The notes below the pieces were generated by a model. That model saw nothing but the letters and a program-made list of their open reading frames with translations, ran no database searches and had not been told where the DNA came from. Below, one piece after another: positions 44,757 through 53,156 of a stretch of 64,000 nt of DNA. The DNA is from a bacterium (GTDB taxonomy: Bacteria; Sysuimicrobiota; Sysuimicrobiia; Sysuimicrobiales; Segetimicrobiaceae). Position 1 is the first letter of the stretch. Each line of letters starts with the position of its first letter. A program made the translations under genes and the position numbers. The DNA lies in the NCBI GenBank assembly GCA_035308905.1, contig DATGFS010000026.1, positions 61,492 to 125,491 on the forward strand, in the 5' to 3' direction.

Positions 44757-44790
44757 AGTATAGCATATTGTTAGTCAAACGAACAGTTCG
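44757..44790 (-). promoter_or_regulatory. MarR operon promoter with palindromic operator candidate
   Basis: Minus strand: TGCTATACT, an extended -10, with its core at 44757-44762. The predicted start of transcription is about 2 bases before the marR ATG, so the mRNA may be leaderless. A perfect CGAAC-A-GTTCG inverted repeat at 44780-44790 lies in the -35 zone, a fitting place for autorepression. The region is visibly less GC-rich than its surroundings. Confidence 0.5.
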
Positions 44791-44851
44791 TGGCACGTCC
44801 GAATGGGCACGCCGGTGGGGGACGCCGTGGAAACCGGGGCGGGGCGGCCGG

Positions 44852-45268
44852 TTAGGGTGTCCGGCGCTTGGCCGGTCGACGTGAGCCGGGAGCGGTGACC
44901 GCGAGAATCGCCGCCAGCAGCGCCATCAGCACCGGCATCTCCCATCCGCCGTGGGTCCAATAGAACCCCCGGGCCCAGTTGACCTTGGCCGTGGCCACCA
45001 GCATCTCGATGGCGATGAGCGCGGCGGCGGGGCGGACCAACACGCCGAGCAGCAGGCAGACCCCGCCCCCGAACTCGACCGCCGTGACGATCCACGCCCA
45101 CAGCGCCCCGGGCGCAAAGCCCATGTGCGCGAGGCCGCCGGCAAACCCGGGCCCCCCGCCTCCCGCCACGACCTTCGGCCATCCGTGGATGATGAACAAG
45201 GCCCCCACGATCATCCGCAGGCCGATCAAACCCCACCGGTCGCTCGCGAACGGCCGGCTGCTCAGCAT
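44852..45268 (-). CDS. DoxX family membrane protein
   Basis: 138 residues, four membrane helices. GLRMIVGALFIIHGWPKV and the GVLVRPAAALIAIEMLVAT block match the DoxX/TQO-small-subunit family of unknown or quinone-linked function. It lies 39 bases after the DegP-like protease gene, same strand, and 103 bases before the marR start, and may form a short transcript with the protease. Confidence 0.87.
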   Translation of the reverse strand: MLSSRPFASDRWGLIGLRMIVGALFIIHGWPKVVAGGGGPGFAGGLAHMGFAPGALWAWIVTAVEFGGGVCLLLGVLVRPAAALIAIEMLVATAKVNWARGFYWTHGGWEMPVLMALLAAILAVTAPGSRRPAKRRTP

Positions 45269-45307
45269 CCCGTCCCTCGCCGGTCCGGTGTGGTCCCGGG
45301 CGCCGCG

Positions 45308-46354
45308 CTAGGGCTCGTCCGGGAGGTCCGTCGGATATGCCGTCACGGTCTTCGTCTCCGCGCCGCGGATAAACTGGATCTCGATCGGCGCGCCCGCGGT
45401 GTGGTGCCCGAGCGCGAGCAGCAGGTCATCGAGCGTCCGGACCGGACGCTCCCCCGCCCGCACGATCACGTCGCCCGGCCGCAGCCCGGCCCGATCCGCC
45501 GCGGTTCCCGGGTGTACCTCGGTGATCCGCACGGCCGTCGGGGCATCGAGGTGATAGTGGACGGTGACGCGGCGGTCGACCGTGATGGTCTGCGCGCCGA
45601 GGCCGAGATAGGCCCGCCGCACGCGGCCGTCACGCATCAACTGCGCGGCGACCCAGGCCGCGGTGTTGACCGGAATCGCAAAGCAGAGTCCCTGCGAGCC
45701 GGCGATCACGGCCGTGTTGATGCCGATCACGGTGCCCCGCGAGTCGACGAGCGGCCCGCCGGAGTTGCCGGGATTGAGCGGCGCGTCGGTCTGGATGACG
45801 TTGTCGATCAGCCGGCCGTTCTCCGCGCGGAGGGTCCGGCCGAGGGCGCTGATCACGCCCGCGGTCACGGTGGCCTGGAACCCGAGCGGGTTGCCGAGCG
45901 CCACGACCAGCTGGCCCGCCCGCAGGCGCGTGGAATCGCCGAGCTCCGCCGACGGCAGATTCCCGTCGAGGACGCGCAGGACCGCGAGGTCCGCGTGCGG
46001 ATCGGTGCCGACGACCTGGGCCGGCAGGGTCTTCCCGTCGGCGAAGCCCGCCTGGATTTGCTCGGCGCCCCGGACGACGTGGCTGTTGGTCAGGATGAAG
46101 CCGTCCGGCGCGATCACGACGCCGCTTCCGGCGCCGCGCAGCGCCGGCATGCCGCGCCGCCGCAGGCGCTCCGGCGCTTCGCGTGTCGTCGCCAGGCTGA
46201 CGACGGCCGGCCCGACCCGCTCGACCACCGCCACGACGGTCCGAGAGTACGCGTCGAGGGCGTCGGTTTCCGCGGCCGGGGCGATGCCGGGAGCCGTCGC
46301 GAGTCCGGCGCCGGCGGCGGACGGCTGCTCGCTTTGTGTCAGAACAAGAGACAT
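45308..46354 (-). CDS. DegP/HtrA-like serine protease with PDZ domain
   Basis: 348 residues. Catalytic triad: H92 (TNSHVV), D122 (PHADLAV) and S198 (PGNSGGPL), followed by one PDZ domain (VHPGTAADRAGLRPGDVIVR). No signal peptide or membrane anchor is visible at the N-terminus, unusual for HtrA proteins, so it may be cytoplasmic or secreted by another route. The start is ATG 46354, with AGAGGTG upstream; a GTG three codons earlier is possible. A strong hairpin separates it from the hutH gene upstream. Confidence 0.9.
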   Translation of the reverse strand: MSLVLTQSEQPSAAGAGLATAPGIAPAAETDALDAYSRTVVAVVERVGPAVVSLATTREAPERLRRRGMPALRGAGSGVVIAPDGFILTNSHVVRGAEQIQAGFADGKTLPAQVVGTDPHADLAVLRVLDGNLPSAELGDSTRLRAGQLVVALGNPLGFQATVTAGVISALGRTLRAENGRLIDNVIQTDAPLNPGNSGGPLVDSRGTVIGINTAVIAGSQGLCFAIPVNTAAWVAAQLMRDGRVRRAYLGLGAQTITVDRRVTVHYHLDAPTAVRITEVHPGTAADRAGLRPGDVIVRAGERPVRTLDDLLLALGHHTAGAPIEIQFIRGAETKTVTAYPTDLPDEP

Positions 46355-46420
46355 GGTTTTCACCTCTGTGCGGCGACGCCGGCGCTGCCGCCGGCTAGTC
46401 CCCGTGTGGGGGAAAACGGC

Positions 46421-46448
46421 GGCCGGGCCGTTCGGATTCCGCCCGGCC
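46421..46448 (-). terminator. Rho-independent terminator of hutH
   Basis: GGCCGGGC / GCCCGGCC, 8-bp perfect stem, in the 120-base gap after hutH on the minus strand, followed on that strand by GCCGTTTTCC. It should end the hutH transcript before the protease gene. Confidence 0.6.
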
Positions 46449-46474
46449 CCGCGAGGCCCGCGCCGTCCTCGGAG

Positions 46475-48004
46475 TTAGTCCGCCGGCCCGCCGATCGCCA
46501 CCTCCGCGGCGTCGAGCACGGCGCCGGATTCCACGAGGGCGAGCCCAAGGGCGAGGTCGGCCGCGACCGGCCGGTCGTCGGTGAGGCGGGCGACCCGCTC
46601 CCGGACGGCGCGGTAGGCCGCGCCGGTGCCGCGTCCGAGGCGGCCGCGTCCGAAGTCGACGGCCTGACACGCGACCACGAGCTCGATCCCGACGACCTGC
46701 TGGGCGTGGCGCAGGACCTGCCGCGCCTTGCGCGCCGCGGCCGCGCCCATGCTTACGTGATCCTCCTGGTTGCCCGACGTCGGGATGGAGTCGACGCTCG
46801 CCGGATGGCTGAGGACCTTGTTTTCGGAGACGAGCGCCGCGGCGGTGTACTGCGCGAGCATGTAGCCGGACTGAAGCCCGCCGTGCGCGGCGAGAAACGC
46901 GGGTAGGCCCGAGAGGTGCGGGTTCACGAGGCGTTCGATCCGGCGCTCGCTGATGTTGGCCAGCGTTGCCAGCGCGCACGTCACATAGTCGAGCGGCAGG
47001 GCGAGCGGCTGGCCGTGAAAGTTGCCGCCGGAGATCACGTCGCGATCGTCCGGAAACAGAAGCGGGTTGTCGGTCGCGCTGTTGATCTCGATCGCGAGCA
47101 CGTCGCGCAGGTGGGCGAGCGCGTGGCGCACGGCGCCGTGCACCTGCGGCATGCAGCGGAGCGAATAGGCGTCCTGCACGCGCGCGTACTCGCCGCGGGA
47201 CACCCGCGCGCTGTCCGCGAGCAGGCGCCGCAGATGGTCCGCGCTCGCGCTCTGGCCGGGATGCGGCCGGGCCGCCTGCAGCGGCGCCGCGAACGCGCGG
47301 TCGGTACCCCCGAGCGCCTCCAGGGTCAGGGCGCCGGCGACGTCCGCCGCCGCCGCGAGCCGCTCGCCGTCCAGGACGACCTGCGCGCCGAGGGCGCTCA
47401 TCAGCTGCGTGCCGTTGATGAGCGCGATGCCCTCCTTCGCTTCGAGGACGATCGGCTCGAGGCCGCGCCGCGCGAGCGCGGCGCGGCCGGGGAGGCGTAC
47501 GCCGTCGACGAACGCTTCGCCCTCGCCGGTGAGCACCAGCGCGAGGTGCGCCAGCGGGGCGAGGTCGCCGCTTGCGCCGAGCGAGCCTTGCTCCGGGATC
47601 ACCGGATGCACGCGGTCGTTGAGCAGCGCGAGCAGCAGGTCGGCGAGCTCCGGGCGGACCCCGGAGTGCCCCGTCGCGAGCGCATTCGCGCGCAGCAGCA
47701 GCATCGCGCGTACGACCGGCTCCGGCAGCGGAGCGCCGACCCCCGCCGCGTGCGATCGCAGGATGTTCTGCTGCAGGGTGCGGAGCTGCTCGGGCGGGAT
47801 GACGGTGGTGCACATGTCGCCGACGCCGGTCGAGATGCCGTAGACGACGGCGCCGTCCCGTAGAATATCCTGCACCATCGCGCGGGCGCGTTCGATGCGG
47901 TGCCGCGCGGCGCCGTTCAACGTCACCCGCGCGCCGAGCACGGCGGCCTCCACGTCGCTCAACCGCAGCGTCCGGCCGTCGATTTCGATCGTTCGGGCGT
48001 CCAC
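46475..48004 (-). CDS. hutH: Histidine ammonia-lyase
   Basis: 509 residues, converts L-histidine to urocanate and ammonia. The MIO cofactor tripeptide ASG is at 144-146 (GSLGASGDLAPL), the catalytic Tyr at Y55 (VVYGISTG) and the substrate-selective SH pair at S84-H85 (RSHAAGVG). These positions match Pseudomonas HutH nearly exactly, which favours histidine over Phe/Tyr as substrate. No hutU, hutI or hutG is in the window; neighbours are a FAD oxidoreductase and a DinB protein. Confidence 0.94.
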   Translation of the reverse strand: MDARTIEIDGRTLRLSDVEAAVLGARVTLNGAARHRIERARAMVQDILRDGAVVYGISTGVGDMCTTVIPPEQLRTLQQNILRSHAAGVGAPLPEPVVRAMLLLRANALATGHSGVRPELADLLLALLNDRVHPVIPEQGSLGASGDLAPLAHLALVLTGEGEAFVDGVRLPGRAALARRGLEPIVLEAKEGIALINGTQLMSALGAQVVLDGERLAAAADVAGALTLEALGGTDRAFAAPLQAARPHPGQSASADHLRRLLADSARVSRGEYARVQDAYSLRCMPQVHGAVRHALAHLRDVLAIEINSATDNPLLFPDDRDVISGGNFHGQPLALPLDYVTCALATLANISERRIERLVNPHLSGLPAFLAAHGGLQSGYMLAQYTAAALVSENKVLSHPASVDSIPTSGNQEDHVSMGAAAARKARQVLRHAQQVVGIELVVACQAVDFGRGRLGRGTGAAYRAVRERVARLTDDRPVAADLALGLALVESGAVLDAAEVAIGGPAD

Positions 48005-48019
48005 GCCGGTGCCCCGCGC

Positions 48020-49165
48020 CTACAGCACGTCGTCTTTCGGGTTGGGGTGTCCTTCCGCGAAGCGCGACGGCCGCAGCGGACCCACGTCGAGCGACGTCGC
48101 CCGGCCGTCGAGGATGATTTCCGCCAGCAACTGGCCCAGCGCCGGCGAGTGCATCACGCCGTGGCCCGACGAGCCGTTGATGAGATACATCCCGTCGAGG
48201 CCCGGCGCCGCGCCGAGGATCGCGTGGCGGTCCGGCGACATCTCGTAGAGCCCGGCCCAGCAGCGCGGCCGGTCTATCGCAGCGTCGCGCAGAATCGGGA
48301 AGTACGCGTGCGCGAGCGGCAGCAGCTCCTCGAGCCATCGCGGGTCGAACGTCGTATCGAAGGGCTTGGCCGACTCCTCGGGCGTGGGATCGGTCGGCCA
48401 GAGCAGCAGCACCCTGCCGTCCCGAACCCGGAAATGCACGCCGTCCCAATGGCAGATCGTCATCGGCGTGTCGTCGGACAGTTTCGGAAACGGCACCGTG
48501 ATGCCGGTCTGCCGCTTGAGCGGCCGCACCGGCACGTCGACGCCGGCCCGCGCGGCGAACACCCCGGCCCACGGCCCCGCCGCGTTGACGACGCAGGGCG
48601 CGGCGATCTCGCGGCCGCCGGCGCGCACGCCGGCGATCCGCCGCCGCCCGCCCTCGTCGCGGACGAGGCATTCGACCCAGCCGGCGTCGTACTCGACGCG
48701 GACACCGTTCCGCTGTGCCGATGCCAGATAGCCGCGCGTGATCTCGAGCGGCCGGATGAAGCCGTCGCTCGGCCCGAACGTCCCCCCGATGACGTCGTCG
48801 GTGCGCGCCCAGGGCGCCAGCCGCCGGATCTCCTCCGGCGTCACCTCGCGCGCGTCGTCGACGCCGGCGGACCGCTGCACGTCCAAGACCGTGCGCAGAC
48901 TTCGCAGCTGGGTTTCGTCGCGGACCATGAACAGGTAGCCGCGGGGCCGGTACTCCGGGTCCACGCCGGTCTCCTCGCGGAAGCGCAGCAGCTTCTCCCG
49001 CGACAGGGCCGACAGCCGCACGTGCATGGGACTGCCGAACTGCAGCCGGAAGCCGCCCGTGGCCCGCGAGGTGCTGCCGTCGCCGGGCCGGCCGTACCGT
49101 TCGAGGACGACGACGTTGCGGCAGCCCCGCGCCGCGAGGTGATGGGCGACGCTTGCGCCCATCAC
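48020..49165 (-). CDS. FAD-dependent oxidoreductase (DAO family, sarcosine oxidase-like)
   Basis: 381 residues from the GTG at 49165. The C-terminal catalytic part fits D-amino-acid/sarcosine oxidase-type flavoenzymes (GLYEMSPDRHAILG, NGSSGHGVMHSPALG). The GTG falls inside the FAD-binding GxGxxG motif: in-frame upstream codons 49166-49201 encode TDTAEIVIVGAG, the missing first strand and loop, yet contain no ATG, GTG, TTG or CTG before a stop. The true start is probably an ACG near 49201 or was altered by error. It precedes hutH by 15 bases. Confidence 0.82.
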   Translation of the reverse strand: MMGASVAHHLAARGCRNVVVLERYGRPGDGSTSRATGGFRLQFGSPMHVRLSALSREKLLRFREETGVDPEYRPRGYLFMVRDETQLRSLRTVLDVQRSAGVDDAREVTPEEIRRLAPWARTDDVIGGTFGPSDGFIRPLEITRGYLASAQRNGVRVEYDAGWVECLVRDEGGRRRIAGVRAGGREIAAPCVVNAAGPWAGVFAARAGVDVPVRPLKRQTGITVPFPKLSDDTPMTICHWDGVHFRVRDGRVLLLWPTDPTPEESAKPFDTTFDPRWLEELLPLAHAYFPILRDAAIDRPRCWAGLYEMSPDRHAILGAAPGLDGMYLINGSSGHGVMHSPALGQLLAEIILDGRATSLDVGPLRPSRFAEGHPNPKDDVL

Positions 49166-49211
49166 CCCGGCGCCGACGATGACGATCTCCGCGGTGTCCG
49201 TCGCCGGACGC

Positions 49212-49670
49212 CTATCTCAGGGGGGCTTTGCCGAGCAGCCCGCGCAGCGACATGATCTTGCCGATGTGGTAGCCGCGATGGTAACTGGAGTAGAGCAGCA
49301 TCTCGCCGACCGTCTTGTAGGCCGGCGCGTCGATCGGCGCCTCGTAGTCGGCGCCCGAGGCGCGGTCCATCAGGACGCGATGGGTCGTGTCGAAGACGCT
49401 CCAGACTTCCGAAAGCGGCGGGTAATCCTGCTCTCCGCCGCTGCCCTGCTTGAAGAGCTCCGCGTAGCGCGCCGGGACCGGAGACTCCCCGCCCGCGCGG
49501 CGAACATAATTCCCGTCGACCAGGGCGAGATGTCCCACCTGCCAGACGACCGGCGTCAGCTTCCCGGCCATGACGCGCCGGGCATCCGCGTCGGAGACGC
49601 CGTCGATCGCCTCGCGCAGCCGGGTGTGGGAGAGGCCGAGCATCTGCGTGACATACCCTTTCGCGTCCAT
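49212..49670 (-). CDS. DinB family protein
   Basis: 152 residues, four-helix-bundle DinB/YfiT-like metalloenzyme fold. Likely metal-ligand His are in VWQVGHLALVDGNY and in SSYHRGYHIGK. Such proteins include thiol-S-transferases and proteins of unknown role. It starts the minus-strand run DinB-FAD oxidase-hutH, and is divergent from a secreted protease gene. Confidence 0.87.
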   Translation of the reverse strand: MDAKGYVTQMLGLSHTRLREAIDGVSDADARRVMAGKLTPVVWQVGHLALVDGNYVRRAGGESPVPARYAELFKQGSGGEQDYPPLSEVWSVFDTTHRVLMDRASGADYEAPIDAPAYKTVGEMLLYSSYHRGYHIGKIMSLRGLLGKAPLR

Positions 49671-49825
49671 GATCCCCGTCCTTTGCCGCGCGGCGACCGG
49701 TCGGGCGTGTCGCGGCCCCGCGGCGAGATGTGGTGCGGGGAAGTTTCGGCGCGGGCGCAGAGGCGGCCCTGCCGTCGTGATCGAGAGCGCAGGAGGCGCC
49801 GCGCCATCTCGCCGAACACCGGCGC

Positions 49826-50638
49826 ATGCCGCGGATCGGCCGTTACGGCGTCGTCGCGCTCGCGCTGGCCTGCCTGTTCGCGGGCAGCCGCGCCGGCGGC
49901 CAGCCGGCCGCACATCCGGACGACGCGACGTTCATGCTGCTCGCGGTGACCGCGGATGGCCGGCAGCCGGCGCTCGGGACGGCATTCTTTGTCGACGGCG
50001 ACGGCACCGCGCTCACCAACAGCCACGTCGTGTACACGGTGCGGCAGAACCCCGAGCGGTACCGGCTGCTGGCCGTCATCGGCCGTGAATTCTACAGCGC
50101 CGCGATCGTGTGCGCGAACGCGCTCCGGTATGATCCCCAGAAAGACAAGCCGGTGCTGGGCCGGGACGTGGCCGAAGTCAAGCTGCGCCCGTCGCGGTTT
50201 CCGTTTACGACGTACATGCTCGGCGGCATCGAGCGTACCGCTCACCTGACCGGGTTGCCGCCGTTTCCCGCGCTGAAACTCGGCAGTGATCCTGCTCCCG
50301 GTACCGCCGTGCGCGTTGTCGGATATGGACTCGTCGCGGAACGGATCCCGGTCATGCCGGGCGTGCGCTGGGCGGCCGCCGGCACCGTCGATGAGCTGGG
50401 CGCGGCGCCCGACGGCACGCGCGTGTTCCGGGTTGCGTCGACGAACCGTCCCCGACAGGGCAACAGCGGCTCTCCCGTGCTGGACGCCGACGGACGCGTG
50501 GTCGGCATGTGGACCTGGAACGAGGGTGACAACCTCGCATTCGGGGTCGCGATCGCGAGCTCGGCGCTCCGGCGGCCGTGCGGCGCGGGGGGCGAGGCCC
50601 CTGGCCGCGGACTGCCGGTTGCAACGGCGTCGCGCTGA
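49826..50638 (+). CDS. Secreted trypsin-like serine protease
   Basis: 270 residues. A signal peptide (YGVVALALACLFAGSRAGG) is followed by a trypsin-like domain with H67 (TNSHVV), D114 (GRDVAEVKL) and S214 (QGNSGSPV). No PDZ domain. A long insert between His and Asp (about residues 70-110) carries a lone Cys. It is exported; its last residues, from about 250, are Gly/Pro/Ala-rich. It ends 9 bases from the PLP-enzyme gene facing it. Confidence 0.85.
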   Translation: MPRIGRYGVVALALACLFAGSRAGGQPAAHPDDATFMLLAVTADGRQPALGTAFFVDGDGTALTNSHVVYTVRQNPERYRLLAVIGREFYSAAIVCANALRYDPQKDKPVLGRDVAEVKLRPSRFPFTTYMLGGIERTAHLTGLPPFPALKLGSDPAPGTAVRVVGYGLVAERIPVMPGVRWAAAGTVDELGAAPDGTRVFRVASTNRPRQGNSGSPVLDADGRVVGMWTWNEGDNLAFGVAIASSALRRPCGAGGEAPGRGLPVATASR

Positions 50639-50647
50639 GCGCGGGCG

Positions 50648-51757
50648 CTACTGCACTTCCGCGCGCGCGGCGACCTCCCACGTCGCTTCGACGCGGCCGT
50701 CCCGCACACAGACGAGCCGCCGCGCCAGGTTCACGGTCGGACAGACGTGGGCCGGGATCACCTCGACGAGGTCGCCGACGCGCAGCCGCCGGGCGTCCTC
50801 GGTGAGCTGCACGCGGCCGTGCTCCTCCCACAGCCGGTCGATCTGACAGTCGGGATAGCCGCGCAGCACGCCGTGGCTGTCTCCCTTGCTGCTGAACGGG
50901 CCGCGCTCCGCGGTCAGCACCTTGCTCCCGGCGTCGAGCACCGCGACGTCCCGAGACGGCCGGCTGATCACCCGGCAGACCACCACGAGCGCGCATTCCT
51001 CCGGCTTCGCCGATCCCCAGCGCACCTGCATCGCATCGTTGAAGACGTACGTCCCCGGACGGACTTCGGTCACGCCGTGCACCCGCGCCGCGGGGCGTCC
51101 GGTCGGGGTCGAGCCGACGCTGACGTCGCCGATCGCCAACCCCGCCGCGCGCAGCCGCTCGGCCTCGCGGACCATGATCTCGCCTTCTTCGCGGCCCGCC
51201 GCTTCGAGGTCGGGCCGGTAGCCGCGGTACGTGAAGATGCCGGCTAGACGCAGGCCGCGCGACCGCGCCACCGCTTTCGCGAGGGCAAGCAGCGGTTCGC
51301 CCGGCGCGGCGCCGCACCGGCCCAGGCCGGTGTCGACCTCGAGCATGACGTCGACCGTCACGCCGGCCGCCGCCGCCGCATCGGCGAGGGGCGCGGCCAC
51401 CTCCATGCTGTCGACGCCGACGCGGATCCGGATCGTGCGCGCGAGCCCGAGCAGCCTCGGGAGCTTGGGCCCCCCGACGACCTCGTAGGCGAGGAAGATG
51501 TCCTCGACGCCCGCGCGCGCCATGACCTCGGCCTCGCCGATCTTGGCCAGTGTGAGCCCGACCGCGCCCGCCGCGAGCTGGCGGCGCGCGATCTCCACGC
51601 ACTTGTGGGTCTTGCCGTGGGGACGGAGCTTGACCCCCGCGTCTTTGGCGTATGCGGCCCAGCGCGCGATGTTTCCCTCGAGCCGGTCGAGGTCGACAAC
51701 GAGCGAGGGCGTGTCGAGCGTGTCGATGCCGAGCGTTGGCGCGGTGGCGGCGGACAT
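50648..51757 (-). CDS. D-threonine-aldolase/D-serine-dehydratase-like PLP enzyme
   Basis: 369 residues, alanine-racemase-like TIM barrel. The PLP Lys is in LRPHGKTHKC near residue 47. The C-terminal domain carries PAHVCPTVNL, whose His and Cys match the metal site of D-threonine aldolase/DSD1 enzymes. It cleaves or deaminates a D-hydroxy amino acid. The start is at ATG 51757. It follows an HD-GYP gene on the same strand by 38 bases. Confidence 0.9.
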   Translation of the reverse strand: MSAATAPTLGIDTLDTPSLVVDLDRLEGNIARWAAYAKDAGVKLRPHGKTHKCVEIARRQLAAGAVGLTLAKIGEAEVMARAGVEDIFLAYEVVGGPKLPRLLGLARTIRIRVGVDSMEVAAPLADAAAAAGVTVDVMLEVDTGLGRCGAAPGEPLLALAKAVARSRGLRLAGIFTYRGYRPDLEAAGREEGEIMVREAERLRAAGLAIGDVSVGSTPTGRPAARVHGVTEVRPGTYVFNDAMQVRWGSAKPEECALVVVCRVISRPSRDVAVLDAGSKVLTAERGPFSSKGDSHGVLRGYPDCQIDRLWEEHGRVQLTEDARRLRVGDLVEVIPAHVCPTVNLARRLVCVRDGRVEATWEVAARAEVQ

Positions 51758-51795
51758 TTCGATTTCCCCCAGTCTACGCGGCTGTGTGCCGTGCC

Positions 51796-53139
51796 CTAGC
51801 CGCTGGTCGTCCCGAGGTGCTCTTCGAGCGCGACGATGACGGCGCGGTCCAACCCGGCGTCGCTGCGCATCAGCATGAGCGCTTCCTGAGGGCTCATGGC
51901 CGGACGGTACGGGCGCCACAGGGTCAGCGCGTCGTAGACTTCGGCGACGGCGAGCACGCGGGCCTCTGTGCCGAGCTCGTCGCCGGACAGGCCCCAGGGA
52001 TACCCGCTCCCGTCGAGCCGCTCGTGGTGCAGCGCGGCGAGCCGGGCAACGTCGGCGAACGGCGGGATCTTGGAGAGGATCTCGAAGGTCTGGCGCGGGT
52101 GCTGTTTGATCTCGGTGAACTCCGCGGGCGTCAGCGCGTCCGATTTGTCGAGCGCACGGTTGGCGACGCTGAGCTCGCCGATGTCGTGGAGCAGCCCGGC
52201 GCGCAGGAGGCGCTGCCGCCCCGCGGCGTCGGCCCCGAGCGCCGCGCCGATCGAGGCGGCGAGTGCCCCGACCCGCGCGGAGTGTCCTTCGGTCCATGCG
52301 CGCTTGGAGTCGACGATGCCCGCGAACGCGCGGGCGATCTCGTCGAGGCCGGCGTCGTCGACCATGCGGATGCGGTCGGCCGGCTCGGCGGCGACCAGCC
52401 GCGCGGTCGCCCCCGAGCTCCGAAGGCCGGTCCACCACAGCGCATCACCGCCCCAGGCGGCGACGCGCTCCGCCAGGGCGGGATCGAACCACTTTCCGCT
52501 CCGGGCGCGGGCCATGCGGACGGCCGCCTCGGGGCCCCCCGCGGTCGCAAAGACGTCGACCGTCCGCGCGAGCCCGACGATCCTGGCGAGCAGCGGAATC
52601 GCCTCGCCGCGCGCGCCGATCGGATGGCCGCGTCCGTCCCACTGCTCGTCGGCGCCGCGGATCGCCTCCGCGGTCGCCTCGGGCAATCCGAGGCGGCGCG
52701 CCACCGCCGCTCCGCGCTCCGCGCGTCCGGTGATAAACGTGCGCGCGACGCGGGCGACAGAGCCCGCCGTGCGGACGACCGCCCGGGTCCGCGACCACAC
52801 CGGGCGGCCCTCGCCGGCGTGGCGGAGCCCGTACCGGGCCGCCGCGACGGCCCGCGTCCAGTCCACGGTCGCGAATCCCGCTTTGAGCGCGCGGTCGTCG
52901 CCATCGAGCAGCGCGGTGACCTCATCCGCGGTGCCGGGACCGCCCGCGTTGGCGAGCAGCAGCGCGTAGAGGAGCGCCGAGCGCGCCGCCGCGTCGAGGC
53001 CCAATTCGTCGGCCAGGCGCATGCCGATGAGGCCGGTCCGCACGGCGTGTCCGATCGGCTGGCCCTCGGCGAGATCCAGCGCGGACGACAGCGCGGACAA
53101 GACCTCGGAGAGACGGATGGGCGGGGCCTGCGCGGCCAC
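51796..53139 (-). CDS. Tandem HD-GYP-like phosphohydrolase protein
   Basis: 447 residues from GTG 53139. The C-terminal half is an HD-GYP domain: LHDIGELSV (HDIGK-like, Lys changed to Glu) and HHERLDGSGYP. The N-terminal half repeats the pattern in degenerate form: an HD region without clear HD (LYALLLANAGGPG) and EQWDGRGHP where GYP became GHP. HD-GYP proteins hydrolyse cyclic di-GMP or act as cyclic-dinucleotide sensors. No sensor or receiver domain is attached. It lies between a metallolyase and a PLP enzyme, an unusual setting. Confidence 0.85.
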   Translation of the reverse strand: MAAQAPPIRLSEVLSALSSALDLAEGQPIGHAVRTGLIGMRLADELGLDAAARSALLYALLLANAGGPGTADEVTALLDGDDRALKAGFATVDWTRAVAAARYGLRHAGEGRPVWSRTRAVVRTAGSVARVARTFITGRAERGAAVARRLGLPEATAEAIRGADEQWDGRGHPIGARGEAIPLLARIVGLARTVDVFATAGGPEAAVRMARARSGKWFDPALAERVAAWGGDALWWTGLRSSGATARLVAAEPADRIRMVDDAGLDEIARAFAGIVDSKRAWTEGHSARVGALAASIGAALGADAAGRQRLLRAGLLHDIGELSVANRALDKSDALTPAEFTEIKQHPRQTFEILSKIPPFADVARLAALHHERLDGSGYPWGLSGDELGTEARVLAVAEVYDALTLWRPYRPAMSPQEALMLMRSDAGLDRAVIVALEEHLGTTSG

Positions 53140-53156
53140 GAAAAATCGCGGGGTCG

